Shown here: positions 7,243 through 15,415 of the stretch, in pieces | Position numbering within the stretch: position 1 is the first letter of the stretch | Layout: every line of letters starts with the position of its first letter | Origin: Nocardioides sp. QY071 | GTDB lineage: Bacteria; Actinomycetota; Actinomycetes; Propionibacteriales; Nocardioidaceae | Assembly: GCF_029961765.1 (NCBI RefSeq) | Contig: NZ_CP124681.1 | Coordinates: forward strand, 5,208,001-5,272,000 | Direction of reading: 5' to 3' | DNA length: 64,000 nucleotides | Position numbers and translations under genes: made by a program | Notes under the pieces: model-generated | What the model was told of the DNA's origin: nothing | The model's database searches: none | The model's input: the letters and a program-made list of their open reading frames with translations, nothing else

Positions 7243-8808
7243 TCACCCCAGCTTGTCGGCGAGATGCTCGCCGACCATGACGGCTGCGAGGTGGGTGTTG
7301 GCCCGCGGCACGAACGGGAGGACCGAGGCGTCCGCGACCATGACGCCACGGAACCCGTGCAGCCGGCCGCTGCTGTCGACCACGGCCCTCGGGTCGTCGC
7401 CGCGACCGATGCGGCACGTGCTCGTCGGATGCTGGGCGTCGGCGGCAGTCGCCAGAAGGAACTCGTCCAATCGGCGGTCGTCGTCGATCGCCGCGAACAG
7501 CTCGGCATTGAGGTCCGGCAGGTTGCCGGCCGAGATCGCCGCGACCGCGTCCGAGCGGCACAGGTCGGCGACCAGCCGGATGCCGTGGCGGAAGCGGGCC
7601 AGGTCCCTCTCGTCGTCGAGCATCCGCTGGCGCACGAACGGCTGGACCCGCGGGTCGGTGCTGACGATCGATACAGTGCCCTCGGCGTACACCCGGTTCA
7701 CCCACAGGCCGACGGCGCCGGCGCCGAATCGGACGTCGGCCCGCTCCATGGCCAGCACGTTCTGGTTCCCCGACATGATCAGCATGTCGTTGAAGACCGA
7801 GCCTGGTCCCTCGCTCGTGTAGCGCACCGTGACGTTCGTGTGCCGCCCGTCCACGGACGTGACGGCCGACTCCTCGGTCAACGGGATCCGCACGAAGACC
7901 ACGGGATGGTCCTGGAGCGCACGACCGACCGCGAGGTCCGCCCGGACCCGCACGCCCGCACGCTCGAGGACGTCCGCCGGCCCGATACCGCTGCGCTGCA
8001 GGATCGCCGGTGAGTGGATGGCGCCCGCCGACAACACAGTGAGATCGGCCCGGAACTCGGCAGGGACGCCGTCGACGACCGCGGTGACGCCCACGACCCG
8101 ATCGCCGTCGATGAGCAGTCGGTCGACCAGGACGCCGCCGCGGATGTCGAGGTTCGGGTCTGCTCGCATCGGCTCCAGGTACGCATCGTTCGTGGTGACC
8201 CGCCGACCACCTCGGCTGTTGATCGGGTAGCGCGAGACGCCTGTCGCGCCCGGCGCGTTCACGTCGTCCTCCCACCCGAAGCCGGCACCGAGGGCGGCGT
8301 CGTGCAGGGCGCGGTCTACCGAGCCCCAGTCGGCCGGGTCGGTCCGGAAGACCGGGATCGGGCCGCCGCTGCCGTGGTACGCCGCGGCGCCATAGTCCTG
8401 GTCGTCCTCGAGGCGCGCGAAGTACGGCAGCACGCTGTCCCGGTCCCAGCCGTCGGCCCCGAGCGCTGCGTAGTCGTCGAAGTCCTCCAGCGGTGGCCGG
8501 ATCGCGATCTGGCCGTTGACCGACGAGCTGCCGCCGACACCTCGGCCCCGCCAGTACGGCTGGGCCTCCTGGTGCTCCGTGCGCGTGGCCATCAGGTCAC
8601 GCCACACCAGGCTCTTGGTGGCCTCGGGGTCGAGCAGCGCGCGGAGCGGGTTCGGCGAGCGCCAGACCTCCGGCATGTCACGCGAGCGGTAGTCGGGCCC
8701 GCCCTCGAGCAGGAGGACCCGGCGCCCGCCGGCCGCGGCGCGAGCGGCGAGCGCCGCACCTGCGGAGCCCGCGCCCACCACGATCAGGTCCCAGTCGTTC
8801 TCTGTCAT
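7243..8808 (-). CDS. GMC family FAD-dependent oxidoreductase (CapO-like candidate)
   Basis: A 521-residue GMC oxidoreductase. The FAD dinucleotide motif GAGSAG is at residues 12-17, the GMC signature RGRGVGGSSSVNG is near residue 85, and the second signature is around SAGAIHSPAILQRSGIG. The C-terminal active-site histidine segment HPTSTCRIG and the final NTHLAAVM block are intact. These enzymes oxidise primary alcohols to aldehydes; CapO, which oxidises the C3 hydroxyl of chloramphenicol, belongs to this family. The start ATG overlaps the stop of the aldolase gene (ATGA). The family is sure; the substrate is inferred from the neighbouring aldolase, amidohydrolase and nitrobenzoate genes. Confidence 0.9.
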   Translation of the reverse strand: MTENDWDLIVVGAGSAGAALAARAAAGGRRVLLLEGGPDYRSRDMPEVWRSPNPLRALLDPEATKSLVWRDLMATRTEHQEAQPYWRGRGVGGSSSVNGQIAIRPPLEDFDDYAALGADGWDRDSVLPYFARLEDDQDYGAAAYHGSGGPIPVFRTDPADWGSVDRALHDAALGAGFGWEDDVNAPGATGVSRYPINSRGGRRVTTNDAYLEPMRADPNLDIRGGVLVDRLLIDGDRVVGVTAVVDGVPAEFRADLTVLSAGAIHSPAILQRSGIGPADVLERAGVRVRADLAVGRALQDHPVVFVRIPLTEESAVTSVDGRHTNVTVRYTSEGPGSVFNDMLIMSGNQNVLAMERADVRFGAGAVGLWVNRVYAEGTVSIVSTDPRVQPFVRQRMLDDERDLARFRHGIRLVADLCRSDAVAAISAGNLPDLNAELFAAIDDDRRLDEFLLATAADAQHPTSTCRIGRGDDPRAVVDSSGRLHGFRGVMVADASVLPFVPRANTHLAAVMVGEHLADKLG

Positions 8809-9902
8809 ACGTTCGCTCCTCGGGGCGTTGGACGTGTCGCGGCTGGTCGCCGCCGTCGGGTGGTGGCGGCGGCTGTTGCCACTGCCAGGAATTCTGCGAT
8901 GTCGGCGGGGTCCGTGTCGTAGGAGCAGACCAGACGGCATCGTCCGCTGTCCTCGTCGTACACGTGGAAGTCGGCGATGTCGGCCAGGGCGGCCCGGATG
9001 CGGACGCTCAGGTCCACGAACACCAGGTTCGCCTCGACCGGGAAGGCGAGTCGCGCACCCGGCAGCTCCGCCAGCCCTTCGGCGAGCCGACGGGCGGCCT
9101 CGTTGGCGCGCTCGGCGTTGGCCTGCCACAGCCCGGCCTGCAGGTAGTGGTGGAATTGGGCGCCGATGAAGCGCTGCTTCGAGGCGAGCTGACCCGCTTG
9201 CTTGCGGACGTGTCGCACCCGGAGGTCCGGAACGCGTGCTCGCGAGGCGACGACCACCGCCTCGCCGAACATCATTCCGTTCTTGGCCCCGCCCAGGGTC
9301 AGCAGGTCGACGCCCGCGCCAATGCTGAGGTCGCGCAAGGAGGCCCCCTCGTGCACAGCGGCGTTGGCGAGCCGTGCGCCGTCCAGGTGGACGAGCAGAT
9401 CCCTCGCGTGTGCCCAGTCCGCCAGCTCCCGGACCTGATCGGCGTCGTACACGCGGCCGGTCTCGGTCGCGTTGGCGAGCGTCACCACGGCGGGCCTGAC
9501 CTGGTGCTCGCCGCGGACGAACGGGCGCAGCGCGGCCTCGAGGCTCCCGACGTCCAGCATCCCGTCGTCAGTCGCGACGGGAACGAGCGAGGCGCCGGCG
9601 AACCGGGCCAGCGCTCCTGCCTCGTCGGTGAGGACGTGACTGTCGTCGGCGCAGACGACCGCCTCGTGCGCGCCGGTCAGCGACGCGGCGAGGGCGACGG
9701 TGTTGGCACCGGTCCCCCCGAAGGTCGGATACACCCTCACGCCGCGGCCGAACTCGGCGCGGAAGGCCTTCGCCGCGCCGGCGGACCACCGGTCGGAGCC
9801 GTACGCCGGCGCGGGGCCGTCGTTGGCCGCCGCCAGGGCCGCCAACAGGTCGGGGTGGGTGGGCGACCAGTTGTCGCTCGCCAGGGCGATCCGGCGGCTC
9901 AC
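8805..9902 (-). CDS. Threonine aldolase-family PLP enzyme (candidate L-phenylserine aldolase)
   Basis: A 365-residue fold-type I PLP enzyme of the beta-eliminating lyase/L-threonine aldolase family. It starts at GTG 9902, which overlaps the M20 stop (GTGA). Seen in the sequence: SDNWSPTHP at the N-terminus, HLDGARLANA with the PLP-nitrogen aspartate at 174, and LGGAKNGMM with the Schiff-base lysine at 207. Such enzymes cleave beta-hydroxy-alpha-amino acids to an aldehyde and glycine. Removing the acyl group from oxidised chloramphenicol gives L-threo-nitrophenylserine, the right stereochemical series for an L-aldolase, and cleavage would give 4-nitrobenzaldehyde. It overlaps the genes on both sides by four bases. 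Confidence 0.85.
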   Translation of the reverse strand: MSRRIALASDNWSPTHPDLLAALAAANDGPAPAYGSDRWSAGAAKAFRAEFGRGVRVYPTFGGTGANTVALAASLTGAHEAVVCADDSHVLTDEAGALARFAGASLVPVATDDGMLDVGSLEAALRPFVRGEHQVRPAVVTLANATETGRVYDADQVRELADWAHARDLLVHLDGARLANAAVHEGASLRDLSIGAGVDLLTLGGAKNGMMFGEAVVVASRARVPDLRVRHVRKQAGQLASKQRFIGAQFHHYLQAGLWQANAERANEAARRLAEGLAELPGARLAFPVEANLVFVDLSVRIRAALADIADFHVYDEDSGRCRLVCSYDTDPADIAEFLAVATAAATTRRRRPAATRPTPRGANV

Positions 9903-11137
9903 CGCCCACCCCCAGGAGAGAGCCAGGCACGAGCCGCGGCGACCAGCGCGGCGACGCCCGTCGTGAGCGTCGGGCGCGGGCAGGGGGCGAACTGCGGCGA
10001 GTGGTTGGTGGGCAGCTGGTCGATCCGGTCCGCGTTCCGGGCGCTGCGGTACTCCTCCGGCTCGACCCCGCCCAACGCCCAGAACACCGAGGGCGCGCCG
10101 CACGCGCGACCGAGCTCGGGGAAGTCCTCGCTGCCCATGATCGGCTCGATCTCCTGCACCTGCGCGGCACCGAGAACGGAGCGATGCGCCGCGACCACCC
10201 GGTCGGTGGCGTCCGGGTCGTTGATCGTCGGCTTGAACCCGAACAGCTCACGGAACTCGGGCGGCCTCGGCGAGCCGGAGGCCGCGCACTCGGCCTCGAC
10301 GATCCGGCGCAGGGAGCCGGTCACCCGCTCGGCGACGGCCTCGTCGAAGGTCCGCGCGCTGACGGTGAGGTCCGCATGGTCCGGGACGATGTTGCCGGCG
10401 ACGCCGGCATGGAGCTGCCCCACGGTCACCACGACCCGGTCCGCAGGCGAGACCTCCCGCGACACGATGGTCTGGATCCTGGTCACGATCGAGGCGGCGA
10501 GCACGATCGGGTCGACGACCGCTTGCGGCTGCGAGCCGTGCCCGCCCCGGCCGTGCACCCGGATGTCGTAGGCGTCGGACGCGGCGAGGATGGGCCCGGA
10601 CCGGTAGCCGACCGTCCCCGCCTCGTACGGGAACACGTGCTGGCCGAGGATCACGTCCGGGCGAGCGAACAGGTCGAACAGGCCGTCCTCGATCATCGCG
10701 CGGGCGCCGCCGGCGCCCTCCTCCGCCGGCTGGAAGAGCGCGACCAGGGTCCCACCCCAGGAATCCCGTTGCCGCGCGAGCTCCTCGGCCGCACCGACGA
10801 GGCAGGCCATGTGCACGTCGTGGCCGCACGCGTGCATGAGCGGTGTGGCGACGCCGCCCTCGCCGGTGACGACCTCCTGGCTCGCGTACGGGAGGCTGGT
10901 CTCCTCCTTGACGGGCAGGCCGTCCATGTCCGCGCGCAGGACGACGACCGGCCCGGGACCGTTCGCGAGGACGCCCACGACGCCCGTGCCGCCCACGGCC
11001 GTGGTCACCGCGAAACCGGCGGCGGCGACCCGTTCCGCGAGCACGCCGGCCGTGCGGACCTCCTGGTAGGCGAGCTCCGGGTGGGCGTGCAGGTCTTCGT
11101 ACAGACGCTCGATGTCGTCGAGGTGAGCCTGGTCCAT
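9899..11137 (-). CDS. M20 family amidohydrolase (hippurate/indoleacetyl-amino acid hydrolase type)
   Basis: A 412-residue M20D metallopeptidase-like amidohydrolase, first gene of the leftward operon. Metal-binding HACGHDVH is at residues 102-109, the QPAEEGAGGA glutamate region near residue 137, and the dimerisation segment GRGGHGSQP near 193. Members hydrolyse N-acyl amino acids. In this context it is the best candidate for removing the dichloroacetyl group from N-acyl-nitrophenylserine, handing the free amino acid to the coupled aldolase. The start at 11137 is 14 bases from the nearer PcaR-like box. A longer in-frame start at 11203 would read through that box. Confidence 0.87.
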   Translation of the reverse strand: MDQAHLDDIERLYEDLHAHPELAYQEVRTAGVLAERVAAAGFAVTTAVGGTGVVGVLANGPGPVVVLRADMDGLPVKEETSLPYASQEVVTGEGGVATPLMHACGHDVHMACLVGAAEELARQRDSWGGTLVALFQPAEEGAGGARAMIEDGLFDLFARPDVILGQHVFPYEAGTVGYRSGPILAASDAYDIRVHGRGGHGSQPQAVVDPIVLAASIVTRIQTIVSREVSPADRVVVTVGQLHAGVAGNIVPDHADLTVSARTFDEAVAERVTGSLRRIVEAECAASGSPRPPEFRELFGFKPTINDPDATDRVVAAHRSVLGAAQVQEIEPIMGSEDFPELGRACGAPSVFWALGGVEPEEYRSARNADRIDQLPTNHSPQFAPCPRPTLTTGVAALVAAARAWLSPGGGR

Positions 11138-11151
11138 GACCGTCCTGTCTA

Positions 11152-11175
11152 GTTCGTTTATCGCACGTACGTGCG
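11152..11175. promoter_or_regulatory. IclR (PcaR-type) box, copy 1, upstream of M20 operon
   Basis: The box begins GTTCGTTTATCGCAC and continues into the perfect palindrome GCACGTACGTGC at 11163-11174. A 24-bp partner lies inverted at 11258-11281. From memory, the PcaR site of Pseudomonas is GTTCGATAATCGCAC, which this matches at 13 of 15 positions. It sits at the promoter of the M20-aldolase-GMC-aldehyde dehydrogenase operon. Confidence 0.65.
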
Positions 11176-11257
11176 TCCTTCGGAACGATAGGTCGAGCAG
11201 CATCGCGGACGCAACCCCTTGCGGTCCACCAACTGTGGTCTTAGTCTCTCTTGTCAG

Positions 11258-11281
11258 CGCACGTACGTTCGTTAATCGAAC
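11258..11281. promoter_or_regulatory. IclR (PcaR-type) box, copy 2, upstream of POT transporter
   Basis: Read on the minus strand this box begins GTTCGATTAACGAAC and ends in ACGTACGTGCG, matching copy 1 at 20 of 24 positions in the opposite orientation. It lies 11 bases before the POT transporter start, so one regulator could control both divergent transcripts. Confidence 0.62.
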
Positions 11282-11292
11282 AGGAGAATTAA

Positions 11293-12756
11293 ATGGTCAC
11301 ACCCGTGATGAACCCGGTGGAGCCCAGAGGAGGGCAGATCACCCGCGGGCTTCTCACCATGGCCGGCATCGGCATGTGGGAGCGCTTCTCGTTCTACGGG
11401 ACCCAGGTCGTCCTGCTGTACTACCTCTACTTCAGCGCCGACCAGGGCGGGCTCGGGCTCCAGCCGGCGGAGGCCGTCGCGATCGTCGGCACCTACGGCG
11501 CGCTGGTCTACTGCTTCACGATCGCCGGGGCGTGGCTGTCCGACCGGATCCTCGGGCCCGAGCGGACCGTGTTCGTCAGCGCGGTCGGGATCATGCTCGG
11601 CCACCTGGCACTCGCGGCGCTGCCCGGAACGGCCGGACTGATGGTCGGACTCGGCCTGCTGGTGATGGGCACCGGCGGCACCATCAGCAACATGCCCTCC
11701 TCGGTGGGGTTGCTCTACGACACCGACGACCACCGGCGCGACGCCGGCTTCATGCTCTTCTACATGGGCCTCAACGTCGGGGCCCTCGGCGGTCCGCTCC
11801 TCACGGGCCTGCTGCGCAAGGAGCAGGGCTTCCACGTCGCGTTCGGCGCGGCAGCCGTCGGCATGGCCATCGGCCTCGTCGTGTACACGCTTGGGCGCCG
11901 CAACCTCAGCCCCGAGGGACGTCGGGTCCCGAACCCGCTGGCCGCCGGGAACGCCGTACCGCGGCTGCTGGCGGTGGCCGCCCTCGCCGCGCTGGTCGTC
12001 CTCGCCCTCGCCTCTGACCGGCTCACCCCGTCCAACCTGCCCGACGTCACGGCGATCGCCATCGCCCTCATCAGCGCCGCCGTGTTCGCCACGATGCTCC
12101 GCAGCCCGAAGACGACGGCGCCCGAGCGGCGGCAGGTGACGGGCCTCATCCCGCTCTACCTCGCGGGCGCGGTCTTCTTCGCGCTCTACCAGCAGCAGTT
12201 CACGGTCGTGCAGGTCTACGTCGCCTCGCGCGTCGACCTGGAGCTCGGCGGCATCACCCTGGCGCCCGAGTTCTTCAACTCGGTCGTGCCCGCCTTCGTC
12301 ATCGTGCTCGCCCCACTCTTCGCGCGGTGGTGGACCAAGCAGGGCACCCGCCAGCCTTCGGCCCCGGCCAAGTTCCTGGTCGCCCTGATCGGCATCAGCG
12401 CGGCGTTCTTCTGCTTCCTGCCTCTCGCCGGCCGCGAGGGCGCGACCATCTCACCCCTCGCCATCTTGGGCATCCTTTTCCTCTTCACCGTCGCGGAGCT
12501 CTTCATCGCCCCCGTCCAGCTCGCCGTCGCCACCCGGCTCGCCCCCGCCCACCACCAGACCCAGACCGTCGGCCTGATGTTCCTGTCGATCGCCCTCGGG
12601 TCGTCGCTGGGCGGCATCGCCGGCAAGTCGTACTCACCGACCGCCGAGACGGAGTACTTCCTGACTGTCGGTCTCGCCGCCCTGGCCTGCGCTGCCGTCT
12701 TCGCACTCTCGATCCCGTGGATTAGGCGGACCATCGCGGACGACGACCCACGCTGA
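11293..12756 (+). CDS. POT/PTR family proton-dependent oligopeptide transporter
   Basis: A 487-residue membrane protein with a CAGGAGAATTAA ribosome region ahead of the ATG. The proton-coupling signature of the POT family is present as GMWERFSFYG near residue 30 (usual form ExxERFxYYG). Further on are FYMGLNVGALGGPLLTG near residue 157 and an AELFIAPVQLAVATRLAP block near 402. The family imports di- and tripeptides and peptide-like drugs with protons. It is divergent from the M20 operon across two inverted regulator boxes, so it probably imports the compound that operon degrades. An N-acylated amino alcohol or peptide-like substrate fits the family's chemistry, but the actual ligand is unproven. 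Confidence 0.88.
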   Translation: MVTPVMNPVEPRGGQITRGLLTMAGIGMWERFSFYGTQVVLLYYLYFSADQGGLGLQPAEAVAIVGTYGALVYCFTIAGAWLSDRILGPERTVFVSAVGIMLGHLALAALPGTAGLMVGLGLLVMGTGGTISNMPSSVGLLYDTDDHRRDAGFMLFYMGLNVGALGGPLLTGLLRKEQGFHVAFGAAAVGMAIGLVVYTLGRRNLSPEGRRVPNPLAAGNAVPRLLAVAALAALVVLALASDRLTPSNLPDVTAIAIALISAAVFATMLRSPKTTAPERRQVTGLIPLYLAGAVFFALYQQQFTVVQVYVASRVDLELGGITLAPEFFNSVVPAFVIVLAPLFARWWTKQGTRQPSAPAKFLVALIGISAAFFCFLPLAGREGATISPLAILGILFLFTVAELFIAPVQLAVATRLAPAHHQTQTVGLMFLSIALGSSLGGIAGKSYSPTAETEYFLTVGLAALACAAVFALSIPWIRRTIADDDPR

Positions 12757-12785
12757 GTCGGCTCTCCTCCATCGGTATGACCGCA

Positions 12786-12829
12786 GCTGGGCATCCGTCG
12801 TCGTTCTCGGCGAACGGAGGGTGCCCAGC
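12786..12829. terminator. Hairpin downstream of POT transporter gene
   Basis: GCTGGGCA at 12786 pairs perfectly with TGCCCAGC ending at 12829, and an inner TCCGT/ACGGA pair extends the stem. It lies 30 bases after the transporter stop. No U-tract follows, as is common in high-GC actinobacteria. Confidence 0.6.
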
Positions 12830-13219
12830 CCGCGTGCCCGGGTCCGGTCGAGCGGGGGTCCTCTGACTCCCGCCTCACCGCCGGGAGAAAGCACGAGGCC
12901 CCAGGGATCCCCTGCGGCTTCTCATGTGCGCGAGAGGGGAGTTGAACCGGAGGAATTCGCTGCTCTGACAGCGAATTCGCCGTTCTGAGGGTGAAATCGG
13001 CCTTTTGCTGGCTCCGGTTGGGTCCCGATTTCCCAGGGTATGCACCCTGGCGGTGCACCAGCCGGTGTTTCAGTTGGGGCGGTGTCGGCCATCGGCAGTC
13101 ACAGGCTATCCCCGACCGGCGAGCGGCCGGGCGCTCCCCCAGGGCGGCGACTTGCATCCGGTACCCGGGTCCACGTCAACCGTCGATCCGTGGACGTGTT
13201 GAGCACGCCAGCGTGCACT
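12830..13219. other. Gene-free stretch at the edge of the catabolic cluster
   Basis: I see no convincing coding sequence on either strand here. The base composition changes from the strongly GC3-biased catabolic genes to a mixed pattern, and the features that follow are decayed genes and integrase relics, so a recombination boundary may lie in this stretch. Confidence 0.4.
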
Positions 13220-13510
13220 GTGCCGACCAGCGAACGGCCGCTGCGGCTGGCCGAGTTCGACGAGCTCTTCGCCGACGCCTTGGTCGACGTCACCCGCGAG
13301 GCGACCACCGCGATCCTCCGGCTCTCGGGGACGACGGGCCCTGTCGGCGCGGGTGCATGACCGCGCGGTACGCGAGAGCAGCTGCTGCTCGTTCTTCGCC
13401 TTCGACGTGAGCGGATCCGACGAGACATCGAGCTGCGGATCACCGTGCCGCCGGAGCATGCGGACCTGCTGGCGGCGCTGGTCGACCGTGCTTACGAGGC
13501 GCGACGGTGA
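13220..13510 (+). pseudogene. Decayed small actinobacterial protein normally found beside merR
   Basis: Three overlapping reading frames together give one protein. Frame one has SERPLRLAEFDELFADALVD, frame two has RESSCCSFFAFDVSGSDE from about 13370, and frame three has ELRITVPPEHADLLAALVD running to a TGA at 13508. Two single-base shifts break the gene. The CCSFF-containing family has no function that I know of, but commonly precedes a MerR gene, as here. The stop overlaps the next start (GTGA). Confidence 0.55.
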
Positions 13511-13643
13511 GCCTGCGCGCCGCGGAGGTGCGGCGGCCGGGGGCGTGCACCGCGAGACGCTCCATTACTACGAGCGGCGGAGCCTGCTCGGCGACCCGGA
13601 CCACAGTCCCGGCGGTCACCGGCTGTACGACGTGCAGTCGTGA
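13507..13643 (+). pseudogene. MerR family regulator, frameshifted and truncated
   Basis: A GTG at 13507 opens VSLRAAEV, then a frameshift near 13530 moves the frame to GVHRETLHYYERRSLLGDPD followed by HSPGGHRLYD. This is the DNA-binding half of a MerR regulator, ending at a TGA at 13641 with no dimerisation helix. It is a remnant. Confidence 0.65.
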
Positions 13644-13822
13644 CGACTCTGCGGGTCATCTGAAGGCCGTCCGAGAGATCAGTTGGTGACACCCCGCGGG
13701 TGCCCGGACATATGGGCGAAAAGGCAATGAGCTTCGCGCTGAGCTTGCGACGGCAGCGGCCGTAATTGCGGCGCTGCCATCCGGACCAAAGCCGGCCGAG
13801 GGCTTCTGTGTTCGCGGTCCGT

Positions 13823-13952
13823 GGGAGGCGACCTCGGCATCGAGGACCCGGCTCTCGGCAGCGAAGAGCAGGGCCCGAACCTCCTCTCCTCTTAGGGCTT
13901 GGCGAGGTGGGGTGCGGTGCGGTCCTCGCATCATCCGCAGCCGTTCCGGGGC
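13823..13952 (-). pseudogene. Tyrosine integrase fragment (same family as integrase at 17553)
   Basis: About 43 codons resemble the middle of the integrase at 17553: LRMMRGPHRTPPRQAL followed by GEEVRALLFAAESRV. The DNA-binding N-terminal part and the catalytic domain are missing. It marks an older island end to the left of the intact array. Confidence 0.65.
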
Positions 13953-13959
13953 TGTCGGA

Positions 13960-14292
13960 GATGCGAAACGCACTGTTCATTTCGACGAGTGGTCGCGCGG
14001 CACGGGCCACAACTCACCCAAGAGCCGCGCCAAGACCGGCGAGGCATTGCGGGACATCGCGAGCTCGTACGGGGGCTTTCGCTACGACCCGCAGACCGAG
14101 ACAGTGCAAGCCGGCCCGCACAAGTTCGGCCTATCGACCGCAGAGCAGGCGGCGTTCGGCTGTGTGCGGCCATCAACGAAGCTGCTCATTAGGCGGACCA
14201 CCAGCAACGCGGCGCCCCTAGCTTCCGCGCTCCAGTCCAATGAGCGCGGCGCCCGCCCTGGCCCGGACCCGCAGTACAGGATGTGGCTGTGA
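13960..14292 (+). other. Unrecognised coding remnant upstream of the membrane protein gene
   Basis: The stretch can be read as a hydrophilic protein segment (RTVHFDEWSRGTGHNSPKSR, then EALRDIASSYGGFRYDP). In one frame it runs to a TGA at 14290 that overlaps the GTG of the next gene. A neighbouring frame gives RLCAAINEAAH and a stop at 14187, which may be the true end after a frameshift. No start codon is convincing and the left side joins integrase debris, so this is probably the 3' part of a lost gene. Confidence 0.3.
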
Positions 14293-14759
14293 CCACGATG
14301 TCAGAGACTCGCTACACGCTGGCCCTACAAGAGGCTCGTCGTGGCTTCGACCAGCTCGCGCATGAAGTGTCCGTCGTACGAGACCGGGCTACCTCCATAC
14401 TCGGCATGGGAGGTCTCGCCGCCTCGTTTCTCGGAGGACTGTCCATCCGCGATGGTGCACCCGTGACCGGCTGGACGTGGCTCGCCGTGATCTCGTTCGT
14501 GGCACTCGCCAGTTTGTGCGTAGTCGTCTTGTGGCCGCGCCGCTTTCACGTCTCTCAAGACCCGGCCAGCATGGTCTCGTGGGCGGAGCAACACAAGGCG
14601 ACTCCGAACCAGATGGAGCGCGATCTCGCGCTCTGGCTAGGCATGAAGTACGACGAGAACCGAGAAGGAGTCGACCGGCTCGGTCGGCTCCAGTCCATGG
14701 CTTCGATCGCGTTCCTCATCGAGATCGCCGCCCTCATCCTCGACCTCCTCACCAGGTGA
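14289..14759 (+). CDS. Small membrane protein, three hydrophobic segments, unknown function
   Basis: A 156-residue protein starting at a GTG with AGGA seven bases upstream; an ATG three codons on is possible. An amphipathic N-terminal helix (LQEARRGFDQLAHEVSVVRD) is followed by hydrophobic segments around residues 37-56, 63-86 and 137-154. A cytoplasmic loop of about 50 residues separates the second and third. The layout recalls small membrane proteins used as effectors in nucleotide-signalling defence (PycTM-like), but no cyclase gene is adjacent, so this is only a resemblance. A tiny proline-rich gene follows four bases downstream, almost certainly in the same operon. Confidence 0.65.
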   Translation: MTTMSETRYTLALQEARRGFDQLAHEVSVVRDRATSILGMGGLAASFLGGLSIRDGAPVTGWTWLAVISFVALASLCVVVLWPRRFHVSQDPASMVSWAEQHKATPNQMERDLALWLGMKYDENREGVDRLGRLQSMASIAFLIEIAALILDLLTR

Positions 14760-14763
14760 CCCG

Positions 14764-14895
14764 ATGACCGACAACAGTTCACAGCCCCCGCCGCGCCCCC
14801 AGCCGTCCTTGCCGGACCCTGGGCGCGAGCGGGAAACACGCAACGACCCGCGCCCAGCACCCCGCCCTAGCCGTCCCAACCCGCGGGAACGCTGA
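14764..14895 (+). CDS. Proline/arginine-rich microprotein (43 aa)
   Basis: An ATG four bases after the previous stop, with AGGTGA as ribosome site, opens 43 codons: MTDNSSQPPPRPQPSLPDPG and then an arginine- and proline-rich tail ending NPRER. It has no hydrophobic segment and is predicted to be disordered. The short spacing supports translation together with the membrane protein. Function unknown. Confidence 0.45.
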   Translation: MTDNSSQPPPRPQPSLPDPGRERETRNDPRPAPRPSRPNPRER

Positions 14896-15202
14896 GCCAG
14901 CCGACGGTCCAGATCCGCTCGGCGCCGATCATCGACGCCATTTTCGGGTTGGGCTGACCCGGTTTTCGTTGATCGATGTTCTCAGCGGCGAGAAGACGGA
15001 CCGTCACGTGTCCAGCCGTGCGAGCAGCCTGGCGCGCAGACCTCGAGGGGCGGGAACTCGGCTTCCGCCTGGGTCTGGATCTCATCGGCCATCCGGCCAT
15101 CGGCATGGTCCAGGTCCGAGAGGCCAATGTTCCCTTCATCGACCGGCTCCTCGCCGACATCGAACACGGCCGCCGTCACGGAGCCTGCCCCGCCCGCGCC
15201 AT

Positions 15203-15316
15203 GGCCGCTCCACCGCGCAGCTTCGGGTGGTTCTCGGGAGCGTGCTCAGTCTCGCCGTCTCAGAGGGCGCCATTCCCACCAACCCGATTCGCGACGCCGG
15301 CGTACGCGATCCCTGA
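15203..15316 (+). pseudogene. Tyrosine recombinase core-binding domain fragment
   Basis: About 37 codons reading LRVVLGSVLSLAVSEGAIPT followed by NPIRDAG match the end of the core-binding domain of phage-type integrases. The catalytic domain is absent and the reading frame stops at 15314. The rest of 14896-15415 shows no gene that I can support. This relic is on the opposite strand to the other integrases, so it comes from a different element. Confidence 0.5.
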
Positions 15317-15415
15317 TCGCCCGTCCATGAGCCCGTCCCCAACGTCGAGCTCCCCACAGTGAAGGAGCATGGCAGGCACGCGTAAGTGTCGGACTCCCCT
15401 GTTAGAACTCTTTCC

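Noticed and set aside
5585..7822. Very long plus-strand open frame over the regulator, aldehyde dehydrogenase and GMC genes
   Set aside because: It is the antisense shadow of three well-supported minus-strand genes; it is rich in Arg, Pro and His and has no domain.
8964..10571. Long plus-strand open frame opposite the aldolase and amidohydrolase genes
   Set aside because: The minus-strand frames carry intact catalytic motifs and four-base overlaps; the plus frame has no domain.
14289..14759. Pycsar defence system
   Set aside because: The membrane protein resembles the effector in layout, but no cyclase gene is adjacent; only debris lies upstream.
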